Below, piece by piece: positions 49,400-63,525 of a stretch of DNA of 64,000 nucleotides. A program made the translations under genes and the position numbers. The stretch is from NCBI GenBank assembly GCA_029379385.1, contig CM055611.1, positions 682,001 to 746,000 of the forward strand, given 5' to 3'. The notes under the pieces are model-generated. The model had not been told where the DNA came from, ran no database searches, and worked only from the letters and a program-made list of their open reading frames with translations. The first letter of the stretch is position 1. Each line of letters opens with the position of its first letter. Source of the stretch: Quillaja saponaria. Taxonomy: Eukaryota; Streptophyta; Magnoliopsida; Fabales; Quillajaceae.

Positions 49400-52300
49400 C
49401 ACGCACCTTCTCATCCCACAAGCTGGAGCTATTTCTCACAGGAATCTGGATAGAAAGTAAATAAAGTGAGGTCTTCAAAATAGTGAATTTGGGATTCCCC
49501 ATCTGCAGCTTTGTGCACTGCTAGCCTACTCATGTATAACAAATGAGGGAATTGAGGGTGTTTTTAAAGGTGGGCATTGGGAGCAAGAAGTGAAAGGCTT
49601 AGTTGGGTGTGGGACCCTTTTGAGCTTTTTTTTTTTTTTTTTTTCCTGCAATGGGACCCTTTTGAGTTTTGTAATCCAAACAGGTTGTCACAAGTCACAA
49701 TTAGTAACAGGACCACAACTCCATCACTTTGAAAACTGAATTACACATATACCCTTTCAGGGGAAGACATCTCAATTTATGTATGATGATAACCCTGAAC
49801 AGAACTTAAACAGTACATTACCTGACACCAAATTGAGCATGTTTGCATTTTCAAGTGATTAGATAAATGAACCAAGCAGTCTTTGAGGAAATTTGATTGT
49901 CTGATGAGATTTACTTCTTTAGCATATGTATTATGTTTTACTTTTTTTTAGTGGCCGTGAGTATTAACTCAGTTGATTATCTAACTTCTTTTGAAATTAT
50001 CACTCTTCAATTCGAGTAGAGCCCATACATTCTTGTTCTTTACATTCAGTAAATTTTGCTGAAGAGAGTTATTTATTGTTTTGAGGAGACTAGTCTATTC
50101 ATAACCAAATACAGATGTAACATTAGGCATCACTTTGATACATATAGAGTAGGTATTATTCTGAGGTTTAAATTATGGCTTCTTTAACAACCATAGCAGC
50201 CTAATTTATTAGGCCATATCTCAGTGAAATTTGCTATATGGCCGCATGCCTTGCCTACCTTGTAACTTTAAGTAAGATAACCTTGGCAAGATAAATGTGT
50301 CAAATTCCCAAGCAACTTGTCCTTTTTCCAACTACCAAAGCCCTTTTCCTAACTCAAATTCTTCTACCTCTTCAATATGGTTACTGTGCGAAATCAAACT
50401 AAATATTATCATACCATCAATTAATGATGATTAGTGAGAAGTAGAGATAGCAAGGGGGAGTGAATTAGGAAGACAAGTAACTTAGAAAAAGACCAATTTC
50501 TTAGGATGGGGTGAGTGCTTGACCATTGAGAATTTGACAGGTTTCACTACTACTATGATGCACCTCTCTTTTCAACACTGGTTTCTCTCATATGCATATA
50601 TCAAGATGGCTGCTTTCCACAGAACATGCATACTGTGTGTCATACTCAGTGATGTTGCTGTTTCTGAAACATGTTTGTTTCTGAGAAAATTACAGCAAGT
50701 GAGAAGAAGAAAAAAATAACAAAAAAAAGAAAAAGTAGGTAGAAGGGGGCTAGTTCTCAAATTAATATTTTTTCTGCTTGATATTTCGCAGGCCAAACTG
50801 AAATAGTGTCCATAGTTTAGTAAGAGGGTTCTACAAGTATTGTTTTTCTGCTGCATAATATTTGTAATGAGTTTATTGTTTTACTAAATACAGAATTTGA
50901 CAACAATCTAAAACAGGAGGAAATTGAAGATAGAATATGTTACTCTAAAACTTTCCTTGTTTCAATAATTCCCTAATTCTTTTTGTTTGTATATAGGATG
51001 GTAATTCACACTTTCATACGAAACAGTGGAATGCATACAGCATAATGAAGGAGGCGGCTTGGGATTTTGTGGCTCCTGCAACTTTTTCCTTATCACTACA
51101 GATAAGGGCGATGTGTAAGATATAAAGGCCATGCATTGTACTGATTGCTGTTTTTACTAGACCCACATTCCTCTCAGTTGACTCCCATGTCTCTGTCCTA
51201 CTCCACTTCCCCCTTTTGGAGTTCATAGACGCTTCTAATGCCTTAATAATATAGGGAGAATATTTGTAAAATAAAAAAATAAAAACAGAATCTCTTCTTT
51301 TTATTTTATTTCTTTGCAAATAAGAAATTTCTTTGCCTCCAAGCCAGAATCCAAAGTTTGATTGAGTAAAATGGAAACAAAATTTGTTTGGACTTTTTAT
51401 AGGACAATTCGACAACAACTATGCAGAAAGGGAAATCAGTAATCTCCCACCACAATATTGGCAAATCTTGCTACAATTTTAGTTTTGTCATTCTTACGTA
51501 AGATCATCATCTTATACTAATCCCACTTGTGTGTTTTAATTTTTTAATTTTTTAATTTTAAACTTTTTATCCATCACTTTTCAAAGAGAAAAGAGTGGAA
51601 CATGATAAAAATATTCAGCAGCAAATAAGATAACAATAAAAGGAGTAATTCCTGATCTGGAGCAATGTATGGTCCAATGAAAAAGGTATGGGGATAGTTC
51701 CATAAATAAAATATGCAGACACATACATGTCCTTTCTGATTTCTAGGCCCCAAATATCTGTCTTAATTAAACAATAATTAATCCTAGAATGATTTTGTGC
51801 TGTTATACACAAACGTGAATCATAAGTTAGTCTGCACTTTTGCCCTGATGAAAGGGTCATTAATTGTAACTGTGTAAGGTATTGATGGGGATATGTTTGT
51901 CCCAATTCATAATCTTAGCAGACATGCTATGTGAAAAAAATAAATACTACTACATGAAAATTAAGTTTCATGGGTCCCTCTTGCATGTAAAAAATCAAAA
52001 TATAGTACTGTAGTCTCACGCAACAACACAGTCTCACCTAACAACACAATCTTGTGGGTGAAGTGATTCTCTTGGTATGGTATCAGAGCTTGAGTTCAAT
52101 CCTTGCTGCTCCATAATTGTCGCTATCCATTCTCTTAATTAAATTTCAGCCAAGGTATGATGAGAGCACTTGCACTCTTCACACTAACAAGCTTCAGTTA
52201 GTATGAGTGGTGACGTGTAAGAAATCAATTTGACTCCTAGATTGAGTGGACCATTGACACTTAGAGACCCTGGGGAAAAGACAATTTTCAAAACAGATCC

Positions 52301-55300
52301 AACCCAGTCATGGCATTTGGCAACTTGGGTAATGGAAACCAGCCAAAGCTAGTGAATGCAGTATCATCACAGTAATGTTATGAAAAATTTATATTAATTA
52401 TGAAGAAGATTGGCATTAAGTTCATTAATTATATGATTTTATTTTTATTTTTTTTGGTTCAACTATATGGTTTTACTTTATGGATGGATGGTGTTTGTTC
52501 TCTCATGCTTATTGATATGTTGTATGCGGCCCATTGACCTGGCATTCCACTCCACTAAAACATTGATAGGGATGTGAGTAGTAGCAGACAATTTCTAAGC
52601 AAATATAATATTAAATTTAAAGAATGCAAATCTACAAAATGAAAGATACATTTTGTAATGCCTTTTAGGATTTAGAATTATGTTATCTCAGACATGTCAA
52701 TTTTGTAAACTATACTTGACATCACATTGTGAAAGAAATATTTGTTAATTCAAGAAGTGAAAAGGGTTTTGTATCAAGTAAGTGGTTTATGAGGTGGTTT
52801 TCAAGAAAGAGGGAGACAAGCAGGGAAGTAGGTAAAGGTGCCACTACACAGAGAGTATGTAATGGACATATCACTTACAACCATAATGGCTAATAGTGGA
52901 GCCAAATACTAATAAATTTCTTAGCTTAATCAAGTGGGATTAATTAATAAACATTTTTGTGAGTCCTACACCATCAAAAATCACAATGGTGTGTCTTTTT
53001 GTTATTCTTGACAGTCTATTAGTCAACATTCAACTGCAACTGACCATCATAGTGCAAGATTTAATAGTAAGGTAGGGTCATAAGTATATACTTTCAACTT
53101 CTCTTTCATATATGCATTCACACCATTGTAATGCAAGTAAAATTTACCATTCTATCTGGATAAGAGTTTCTTGGGAGTTATAATCTTCATCTACTACACC
53201 TGTCTACTTTGTGGGCTCTATACTATACTACTGATGTGAATGATCATTCACATTGGGACAAAAAATTAATGTATATATCGATCACGACTTACATCTAAAA
53301 ATTTTAAACCTCAAATCTTTAATGGATTGATATATACAAAAGCACCCTACTCCATATGTCCTTTTGATGTTCACTTTTTTTTTTTTGTGGGGATTGCAAA
53401 ATGACCATAAAGTATACAATAAACAGAGTAGTGGAGATGTTTTGCCTTGTTTTCTAGCCCTGAAACCCAGCAACTATAACCAAAATATTTCACAAGTGTA
53501 ATTGGAGTTTCACATAAGTTGCCTTGAAATTGTAACTAAAATATTTCTCTAATGTCTTGGCACTTGGCACCATCATCTCATCATGGTTGTTCAAGGTGTC
53601 TGTCATGAAGTCCACTAATTAGTCCCTTCCCTCCCTTCAAAATTCAGATGGGTTTGTGGTTATGATTAGACACTGAGCTTAAGTGAATTGTATTAGCTTT
53701 AATGTAGGGACAACTTGCATCATTCAAGTGAGTGACTTGTAGTTTTGTCTAATCAAGTGGAAAAAAGCAAGAAAGATTCACTTGTGATCTTAATTTTCTT
53801 GTCACGATGTAAATGAGATGTGTATCTATTAGTCACAATTATGTAATACATGACCTCACAATTATGACTATTTGAATAGTAATCATATATATAGTTATTG
53901 GCCATGCATATATGTATGAGTTTAGTTGATGATCAACCTTTCCTAATTATGCTAATGCGTTATACCTAGATACCCTGAAAGGTGTATGCATGCATTTAAT
54001 TGGGTCTTGTCCCATTAGCTATTTCAATCAATACCTTTCCGTATTCCTACGAAGGCAATTTCTTCAACAGGTTCTCTAGCTTTTCACTTGATTGATTTTT
54101 TGTTTTTCATGGAAAAAAGAATGGACTAGTAGAATTATTGCCTCTTCCTTTAGGGCTAGAAACATCAAACTTCTAGACACACTAAGAGTTTGAATTGCTA
54201 TGACAATTCATCCTTCAACAACATATCATAACAAAGAGGAAATTGAGAGGAGAAAGGAGATCAAGAAATAAGAGGAATCCTATGCTTGGAGCACAAAGCA
54301 TACTAATTATTTCATGTATTTAATCAGAAGTAAACTTGAAATAATATTTATTATAGCTAAAGAAATAGGCATTTAATTGCTTAACATCAGAACAATTATT
54401 GCTAAAACATTTTCCAAATTAATCATGATGATGAAGAAACATGAAAAAATATTTCATAAATCTCTGCAAGAATAATATATTTAAGATTTCATGATTGAAT
54501 GCAAAGAAAAAGATAAGCCAAAATGGATAGTTGCTAGTTTAATTAACAACAATATCGTGCTTAAATATACAAATATTTAACCCATTAGAAATTAATCTCT
54601 AAAGTGATTGTCGACAGGTTGTAACCCGACCCTCCCTCAACAAAAATATAAGCAACCATTTTATGTCAATTAACTATTCTAGGTATAGTTTTGTTGGTGC
54701 TAAATCATATTACTAAATTTCATATATGTAGTTTCTGCATTTATATAATTTCTTATTAGAAAATTCTTACATAACATATTATTATACCCACAACATATAA
54801 AAATGAAAATGGCATGCATGATTCAAATGCACCACAAGGACCATTCACACTGAAGCCAGTGATGACTTGGAAGGGTAACCAAACAGAACCCCACCAACGG
54901 AACAGGTACTACTGTGGCCATCAAAGAAGTTACATAAAGTGATTCCTTTGGATTTAAGATTTCTAATTACTATGTAGTTTGTTAGGTAAACCAAAACATT
55001 CTAAGGAAACTTTGGATTTCAACCTAGCTTATAGGAATAATGATCTGGAAGAAAACGATAGAAACCACAGTTTGTATAAAAAGACAATCAAATCCCTACT
55101 TGAAAGTGTGAATATATGGCCAAAATCAACAAAGTGAAAGTAGTATAGTAGTTGACTTTCCTTATTCCTATCATAGGCATTTTGGTATCAGTGATCCTTT
55201 CTGAGAAACCAAACACTAGCATTGGATCAGACTAAAAGTTTTAGTTTAATTTGAGAAAAGAACAATTACCTAGTTCAAGAGTTTGTGATTCCCTAGTATA

Positions 55301-56209
55301 TATATGTCGTTGTTGATTTTTTTTCCTTCATCTTTTTATTAAAGAACTTCATCTAATAACTTTTTCTGTTCATCAAAAGAATTGATGAAGATTCCTCCCT
55401 GCAACTTATGTACAAATGTTCTTTCTCTACTATATATTAACAAAGGGAAGGCAGAAATGGGGGAGCAAAGTGCAATTTACAATATCCTCATCTAAAAAAA
55501 AGATTAATGGTGATTATATATGAAGTTTTAGAACTCATCTATACAAGATTTGCTAAATAAGCTACCTTATGTGCAAAATACAAGTCTAATTAATAAGTTT
55601 CTCAGAGGAAACTAGTTTGCAGTCTTTTTGAATATTATCTACTTTGAGGGTAAAGAAAATACAAGTACTTTAAATCACTCGAATTTCAGATAGTTTTTAG
55701 TCCTCCTTATTTTTCATCTTATAAGTCTTGGAAGTTGTTTCAACCTCATCATCTAGGAAAGGTTGGTGATACCTTTTCATATTTTTTTAAGGGTTAAGGA
55801 TAAGAAAATGAAAATTTTTAAATGTTGGCAAGTTCTTAGATTTCACATTAAAATTCCTTAGCACAATGAACCCTAGAGTTTGTGCTGAGTTTGTGCTGAG
55901 CCTATTTCAAGGCCTACTTTAACTTGCAAGGCTTATTGTTGGACCGATCCAGTGTAGCCTCGGTTCATTCTTGATCCACAAGGACGACAACCCTAAACAG
56001 AGGTGTGACGGTGTCGTTTTATTTAATTGATGATTCTTTGCGTACACTGTCGTTTAGGCGCTGGTCCAGCTGAGGTCACCCAGGTCTGTCTTCAACGCGC
56101 GGTCGCTTCTTTCATTTTTCTTCTTTTTCTGTTACGCGGCTTTTACCATTCTCATTTCGTTTCTCTCTAAAATCTCTTCCTCTCTCTGCAATCGACAAGG
56201 AAGCATACA
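49400..56209. other. intergenic region between MIR164 and alpha-SNAP
   Basis: Short ORFs only, none with family motifs. The MIR164 promoter should lie at its left end, minus strand. A retroelement or SINE relic sits near 52060-52110. The stretch 56080-56209 is pyrimidine-rich (tttctcattt, ctctctctgcaa) and is the likely alpha-SNAP leader. Nothing else could be supported. Confidence 0.5.
52055..52112 (+). repeat. relic with tggtatcagagc primer-site motif
   Basis: Contains an exact tggtatcagagc (52078-52089) followed by ttgagttcaatcc. The first is the plant LTR-element primer site. The second resembles a Pol III B box (GTTCAATCC), so a tRNA-derived SINE is an alternative. No matching LTR or second copy was found in the window. 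Confidence 0.35.
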
Positions 56210-59200
56210 ATGGCGGACCACATAGCGAAAGGAGCAGAATTCGAGAAGAGAGCAGAGAAGAAGATCAATGGATGGAACTTATTTGGCTCCAAATACGAAG
56301 ACGCTGCTGAGTTGTACGAAAAATCTGCAAATTCTTTCAAACTCGCAAAATCTTGTATGTATCACTTCATTATTTTTCCTTTGTTTGGATGCTCAGAAAC
56401 TCACTGTGTAGATTCGTAACTCATAATAAGTTTTCTTTGAAGAAGTTTTGGAGCCTCTTTAATTTTCCACTTGGTTCTGTTTGATAGACCATCGAACTAG
56501 TTTGAGATATTTCCTTTCATTGGTTTTTAATTTTCTCGAAGATCAAACAGTAAATGTAAGTAACTAAAAGATGGAATTGGTGAATTGATTTTTCTCTTAC
56601 ATGTTTATTCAGGGGATAGAGCTGGTTCAGTCTTTATCAAATTGTCTAATATTCATTTGAAGGTATATAGATTTTTGGTATAATATGTTCCAAGAGCTAT
56701 TTTTTTGTTACTGTTGCTTCTAATTAAGTCGTGCTTTGGAATGATACAGTTAGATAGCAAGCATGAAGCTGCGAATGCTTATGTAGGTGCTGCACATTGC
56801 TATAAGAAAACATCGACAAAAGGTGTAAATTGTTTTCTCATATTGCATTACCTCTATGATTGTATTTAAAAAAAAATAAAATGCATGTTTATTTAGTTTT
56901 GCAATACCTTAATTGCCTCTTATAGATTGGTGGTATTTTAACGAGTGAATCATGTGATGATTAATGAGAATGAGATTTGATAGATTGCGACATATCAGAA
57001 TTATCATCACTTACTCTCTCTATCTTTAATGATTTATTTATTAAAGGGTGCCTTATGGGCATCAATTGTGTATTCCAAGAGTATGCTAAGATGTGGAAAA
57101 CAATTAAACGTTCACGTAAAAAGAAAATCTAGAATATCCTATATGTTTATCGTCAAAAGTTAGAAACTATAGTTTCACAAAAATAAATATGCTGACATCT
57201 TTGTAGGATCTGACATGTTTACCACATTAATGGATAGAATTATAATCAATTGAAATTTCAGGTGAATATTAGTTTGGATCTAATATCCACAGGTTTCATG
57301 ATACTATAAGACCTTCCCTGTCTTGAATCTTCATTTTCCACTGTAATTGTGTTGTTTCCGTAACTCCAAGCTGAAACTTTTCACTCATATTTCGGTGTTT
57401 CAAGGAGCTATATCATGCTTAGACCAAGCAGTTAATATTTTCATGGAGATTGGAAGACACAATATGGCTGCAAAATACTGCAAGGTACTTGTGTTTATAT
57501 TGTTATCTGATCCATAATGTTATTAAACTACCATGCCTTCTTTATTTGTCCTCACAATTGAATGAAACTTTAATATTTCTATTTTTTATTGTTATCTTTC
57601 TTCCTCAATTATTGATGTCCATTTTCTTTGTTTTCTTGCTTCAATATGCATCTTCAGATCCATGTCTTTAGTTGTCTTGTAGAAGATGAAATTCATTGGA
57701 AAATAAGTTGTGGTTAAGTTATATTGGTTTTCTCAATTCAGGAAATTGGCGAGGCCTATGAGCTGGATGAGAACATAGAGAAGGCTACGTTATACTTTGA
57801 AAGGGCTGCTGAACTTTTGGAACTTAGTGAGGCAACAACCTCAGCAAACCAGTGCAAACTGAAAGTTGCACAATTTTCTGCTCAATTTGGAGAGTAAGTG
57901 GGCTCTAGCCATGTATGCTGTAATAGTAGAGTTTAGGGTTTCAATCATATATGTTCATTACTAAATTAGAAATTCTCCTGGTTTAACTTAATTGTTTCCA
58001 GGCAAACACTTCAAGTTACAACCTGTTCCATATTTCTTCAGTTACATATAGCCTTCCCCTATATTGTTCTAAAGGTTCAACGTGTTTAACTTTGTCTGTA
58101 CATGCCATATGAACTTTCTCACTGCACAAACTCACTCATTTTTTGTAGAGGATCTTGAGATCTTTTATCATCATATGAAATGTGGATGAAACGGGATATG
58201 ACACATGGACATTGGGATTATACTGATTTTCTTCACATTACCAGGTATCAGAAAGCAATTCGGATATATGAAGAGATAGCACGACAGTCACTCAACATTA
58301 ATTTGCTGAAATATGGAGTTAGAGGACATCTTCTTAATGCTGGACTCTGCCAGCTTTGTCGAGGTGATATCATTGCAATCACAAACTCATTGGAGCAATA
58401 CCAGGTATGAATTTTTATTTTGTGCCACAATTGAAATAATGACTTTAAAAATCATATATTAAGAGGTTTCAATTAATTATGCAGGACTTGGATCCAACTT
58501 TTTCAAGAACTCGGGAGTACCAATTTTTAGCAGTAAGTGCTTACATTTAGGCATTTTTAGTTTTTCCAAAAAAAATATTCAATACATATTTTTTAACTTG
58601 GTGTAGTAATTTACCTTCAAACTTGTCATAATCATTGCTTTACTTAGTACCACTTATGTCCACTTTTTAGGACTTGGCTACTGCAATTGATGAGGAAGAT
58701 GTCGTGAAATTCACTGGTGTTGTAAGGGAATTTGACAGCATGACCAAGTTGGTATATCTCTTTGTCCCGATGTGTTTTTCTCAATTGGATCCTGAAGTGA
58801 TATGGAAATCCCACCATTTAACTTGAAATTGTTAGAGCTGCTTCAATTCTCTCAGTAATGAGCTTTATCTGTAATTAAGTGCTGCCAGAGTAACAATCAG
58901 TTTGTTTTTATCAAAGAAAGAAATAAAAATATTACATGCTAGGTATTTGAAATTTGAAAATGGTTACTCAATCTATGGAAGGATGGTTATAGTTATCTAA
59001 ATCAAGTGTTTCCAAGCAAATGAAGATACGGCTAACTCCGTTTTTCTTGACCTTCATAGAAATTGAATTGATTGCTCTTTGGCAATATTTAGTCAAATGA
59101 AACTCTGATAATTGTATGTAGAGGGTAAGAATATGATTATTTCATTCTGCCTTGCAACTGAATTTTGGGAATTATTTTCTTCATATCTAGTGAAAAAGAA

Positions 59201-59600
59201 AAGTTTTTGTTTGTAAGGCAGTGATTTCTTGTCACTCACGGTCATGTCCTGTCCAACTTCAGTTATCAGGGTTTCAAGTGCTTCTAACTTGTCACGGTAT
59301 TGTGTTAGTTAGTGTGCTTATTTCCATGTAAAATCTGGTATTTGACAATGTATTTTCCATATTTATAAATGCATCATATAGTTCAGTTTTACTTTTTATA
59401 AATAGACAAGAATGAGGTGAACTAAGAGGAAATTTGCTCGAGCTCTTCTTATATGGATTAATTTAAGTGAATGACTGGCATCTTTCCTTAGTGTCATCTG
59501 ACCTGCGTATTTCATGTAGGATGCTTGGAAGGCTACCCTTTTGTTAAGAGTTAAGGATGCTCTGAAGGCCAAAGAACTGGAGGACGATGATTTGACCTGA
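56210..59600 (+). CDS. ASNAP: alpha-SNAP, NSF adaptor for SNARE disassembly (9 exons)
   Basis: Cytosolic adaptor that binds assembled SNARE bundles, recruits NSF and stimulates its ATPase so that SNAREs are recycled after fusion. Exons: 56210-56354, 56613-56662, 56750-56822, 57405-57484, 57742-57893, 58245-58404, 58485-58532, 58671-58751, 59520-59600. They sum to 870 nt, or 289 aa, the usual plant alpha-SNAP length, and every splice phase fits. The protein starts [20 protein letters not shown], continues with [20 protein letters not shown], and is a stack of TPR-like helical pairs ([17 protein letters not shown]-type, [11 protein letters not shown]). The C-terminus ends [11 protein letters not shown] and keeps the penultimate Leu needed to activate NSF. 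The ATG has good context (acaATGGCG). No interruptions. It is the only multi-exon gene here without indels. Confidence 0.96.
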
Positions 59601-62600
59601 ACTGATTACTATTGAATTTTCTGCCGTTGGAAAATTTGTTTTTAGGTCTGTAATTAATTATCAAAGTATACTAGTATTACTGCTGTAAATGCTTTTCCCC
59701 TATGTTGTCTTTCTCCACCTACGTTAAACTTTTATATGCCTACAATTTACTTGGACTCTCCATGATACTTAGGGAGTTTGGTAATACTTTTTAAGATAGT
59801 GCTTTGATTTTTAAAAAGTTACAACATCTAAATATTGTTTGGTTAAAAGTATAAAAATTATCTTACTAAGTTTAGAAAATTATTAAATATATCTTTAATT
59901 AATTTATAAATAATTAAATTTCTCTTCTTAAATATATTTTTAATTAATAATATTTATTTTTGTTATTTTATACATTTACAGCAACTTGTAATTTGTTTTA
60001 CTAAATACATTATTCATTATTTTTACTTTTCACAACTTTTATAAAGAAGTTATCAAACAAGGTTACTGTGATTTTTTTATAGTTAATTTTTCATAATATG
60101 AAAGATAAAATAATTTTTCAAAACTCACAATATTACCAGACCAAGCTTAGAGTATAGCGTGAAAAATGTTGTAGGGGTGGTCATGACTTATATGCATGAG
60201 TTTGATGTACTTAGTTTTTTTTCTTTCTTTGTTGTAAAATAGGATTTTATTAAAATTAATTAGAATCATACAGACCAACACGACAAGTTAATTTTTCATG
60301 AACAAATGAAAAATATGGAAAAGAAATTGAGGAACATTATTAAATATAATAGAACATGTAGCTAAACTACATTTCTATTTTTCTAACTCATCTGCACAAG
60401 CATTTGTTCCTAGAAATATGAGCCTAAATTTTGTACGTAGATAACAAACCTTTGCACATGGAGATTATGAATCCATGGGTGTTTTGATTTATCATCAATT
60501 AAATGTTAGATAAATTTAATTTTCAGCTTCTGAATATTTAAAAATCTAATTAGTAAAAGTCTCTCTTAAAGTTCCCATAGTTCACTACAGTTATTGAATC
60601 TCTTCCCATTTTCATTCCGTATGAGGTCTCTTAAATGATTATGATTGAGTTATCCAAAGTGGATCCATTTGTATTTAATTTAAAATTAACATTTTATTTA
60701 TTGTCAGTGTGAAAATATTTTATATTAAATTTGAAAGCACTGTATATATCTCATACAAACTACCATATTTGATTTGTATTTGATTAATCCTATTAACTGA
60801 TAATGTAAACAAAATAAAAATTAAATCGTCAATGGATTAAGTTTTTACTTTTTAATTTATATCGATTAGGTGGTACGAAGACTAATATATATTGCTCTAA
60901 GTAACGGTGGTAATAAGTCGAGGTATCTCATGAACAACTAAAAGCTTGGATCAAGCTCCAAACAAATCGTTCTTGAAATTTATTTTGAAATAGTTGAGTA
61001 AAACGAGTCGAACTTAATATTTTCAAAGCACAAGTTGGCTCCTTTAATATATTTTTATTATTTACTTATAAATTTATAATAAATATATTTATATGCAAAA
61101 ACTAAAATAAATTGCAACTTAGATTTAATAAGTTACTCAAATATTTCTCTAGTAGGTTTGGAATTCAACTCCCATCTAACTATACAAGATATTGTTAAAA
61201 TGTTCAAAAACCTTAAAGTCCTTACCGAGCTAAGATTGAGGTTAAGCTTATTAACTCTTAATTAACAAGTTTAGACTCGTGAGCTTTTAATGAACACAAG
61301 TCGGGCTAAATTTTGGCACCTTGGTTCAAGGTTTAAAAATTAGTGTCGAAATATGCAAAACGTTTTCATTTCCAAACTATCCTGAAACGAAACTCACTTA
61401 TAGAAATGCAACCACCGTTTCCACACGAAACAACATGAGTTTCCATGCAAAATGGGAGTATTTCCACACAAAACAAGGGTGTTTTCACACAAACTAAGAT
61501 TGTTTCCATCATTTTCACAGGAAACGGGTCGGACAAATGGGACATTTTCAGAATTTAAAAATCTAAAGTTTTGGCTCTAGTTTTCTTCCTATTTTAGGAT
61601 TTCAATTGTTTTTTTTTTAATCTTAAATGATGTATATTCATATGGTATAATTTAGCGAGGATAATTTTTTTTAAGATTTCACCCATGTTAAGTTTCTTGG
61701 TCTTTTATTTATTTTTTTCATACAAATATTTTGTATTAATTTAGTTTAACTTAGTGATGAATAATATTAAAATTTCAGAACACATACATGTTAGTTCAAA
61801 TTAAAAAATTTCATTAAATATGGGTTGAGCACCTGCTAGCCACTCTATTATTGGTTGGATGTAATTGTAATTTGATATTTTTCTCTAATTTGTATTTATA
61901 TGTTTAGATTTTTACTTTGTTATGTATTTAATTATATTTTATGTATTAAATTAATAATGTTGGATACCTATAATTATTATAATATATGTTTTATTATATA
62001 TTTTTACGTGTTTTCATAAAAATTAGTATTTCCATAATGTTATTATACTATTTTTCGAATCGTTTTCGCTTCTGAACATATTGAAATGATATCTTAAACC
62101 GAATTTTAGTTCTTGGCCTGATTTAGGCATAATAGGCTTTGCAATGAAATGAAACTCCGAGAAGTTTGTAATAATGGATGTGAAAATAACGGAAGGCAAT
62201 AGTTGTTGTTTATTAAAGATCAAACTCTGAAACATTGGTAGCAAAATAGTTTCAATAATCAATGTTATCATGCGTTTGCTTTCACGCATTGGACCCAATT
62301 AAAGTGAATAATGATGTTAGTTAAAAAAAAACAAAGGTAATTTGGGGTATTTAGACGCCCATGGGCAAAGGACTGTAGGTTACTCTACAATCTATTGAAT
62401 TTGCTAAACAATAGATTGGTAATATGTTGCATTATTATGGGAAAATAAATTTTTGTACGAACTACTTAATTCACTTTGGATAATGTCAGTGATTTTTAAG
62501 TTCCTGTATGGTAGTCTCCCATTTATATCTAAAACTTAATTTATGACCGATTAGGGGTGAGTTTTGTTACATAATATTTGCTTTAACATGTAAAATAATA

Positions 62601-62868
62601 ATAATTTAAATCTTGTAGAAGTTTTAAGAAATTTTACCAAATAAAATTATTTTTTCCTTAACAATAACTCTTTTAAAATGACTGATATAGAGGAAGAAAT
62701 AGCATCAATGTATAAATTTTAACTTGAATATCACAAATAAATGTATTAAATGTTAATGGTACATCGCAGGTTATGAAAGAGAAAATAACATTTTAATTTG
62801 ACAAATACGATTAAGCTGGCTTATACGGTACCCAATTAGAAAAGTTGGGTTCTTAATGCCCAATTTTT
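59601..62868. other. alpha-SNAP 3' flank and intergenic DNA with repeat-like segments
   Basis: 59601-59720 is the likely 3' UTR. 59780-60150 is AT-rich. The segment 60890-61320 has clustered words such as gtcgaggtatctc, gagctaagattgagg and gactcgtgagctttta that look like a decayed transposon. 61330-61560 holds spaced repeats of tttccacac/tttccat. No terminal repeats are clear enough to define elements. Confidence 0.4.
61400..61540 (+). repeat. irregular gtttccacac repeat cluster
   Basis: Copies of gtttccacacgaaac, gtttccatgcaaaa, atttccacacaaaac, gttttcacacaaac and gtttccatc recur about every 30 bases. The pattern resembles subterminal repeats of plant DNA transposons, but no ends were located. 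Confidence 0.45.
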
Positions 62869-63181
62869 TTGGTGACACAGAGAGTTCAATGTTTGGACAT
62901 GTGGCTTCAACTAGGGGCTTTGATTTGTTTACCTTGCAAGAAACTTGCCAATGAGAATCAATATTCAGAGTTTGCACCACACTCATTTGCAAAATTTATT
63001 TTAAAGTCCTTATTAATGTCAATACAGGAGACTGAAAATAAAAAGAGCTCATTCTTCTCGCCTTCCATGAAATGGATCCTTACCTGGATCTGGATTACGG
63101 GCCAATGGATCAGAAAATGGAAGCATAGGATTAAATTTTTCAAGTACCGACTGTGTGGTTCCAATACAAAGCAAGAATACT

Positions 63182-63525
63182 ATGGCTCCTCTCTCTGTTT
63201 TCTCTCTGTTCCAGTACCAATCTTGACATTTGTCACGTTCCTACTATTTTATTCTACTTCAGCCTTGACTATCACACAACCCAATAAACCCACAAACAAA
63301 ATCCAACCCGATCAGTTACTGACAGTCTCAAATAGGAAAATTTCAGGCGATGGACTAATGGGGTTGCACAATAAGGAAGAAAGGCTAAATGGGTCGGTAA
63401 AGAAGGGAGCTTTAACTGAGCAAAAGAAAAATGTTGGACCAGGATCAGAGCCACCGTCATGTACATCTAAGTGTGGGTCTTTTTCACCATGTAAACCTGT
63501 TCTCGTGTCGATTCCTCCCAGTTTG
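63182..63525 (+). CDS. EPIDERMAL PATTERNING FACTOR-like secreted peptide (EPFL4/5/6 type), partial
   Basis: EPFL peptides are secreted Cys-rich ligands of ERECTA-family receptors that shape stems, stomata and organs. The diagnostic block is GPGSEPPSCTSKCGSFSPCK followed by PVLVSIPPS (about 63435-63520). Before it come a Lys-rich propeptide and a hydrophobic signal segment (PILTFVTFLLFYSTSAL). Two points on the start: the natural ATG at 63182 (MAPLSVFSLF) is out of frame with the signal segment by one missing base. Alternatively the strong acceptor ttccag at 63209-63214 begins an exon whose ATG lies upstream. The exon probably ends at a GT near 63521-63526. The C-terminal block (the W-R-C-K-C part) is not found before 64000 and should lie beyond the edge. 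Odd: the third conserved Cys is Phe here (GSF where relatives read GxC). This could be a diverged gene, a pseudogene or a sequence error. Confidence 0.65.

Noticed and set aside
51014..51905. Minus-strand ORFs of 134 and 96 codons in the 51-52 kb block
   Set aside because: No recognisable domain, no splice logic linking them, and amino acid content typical of random AT-rich frames.
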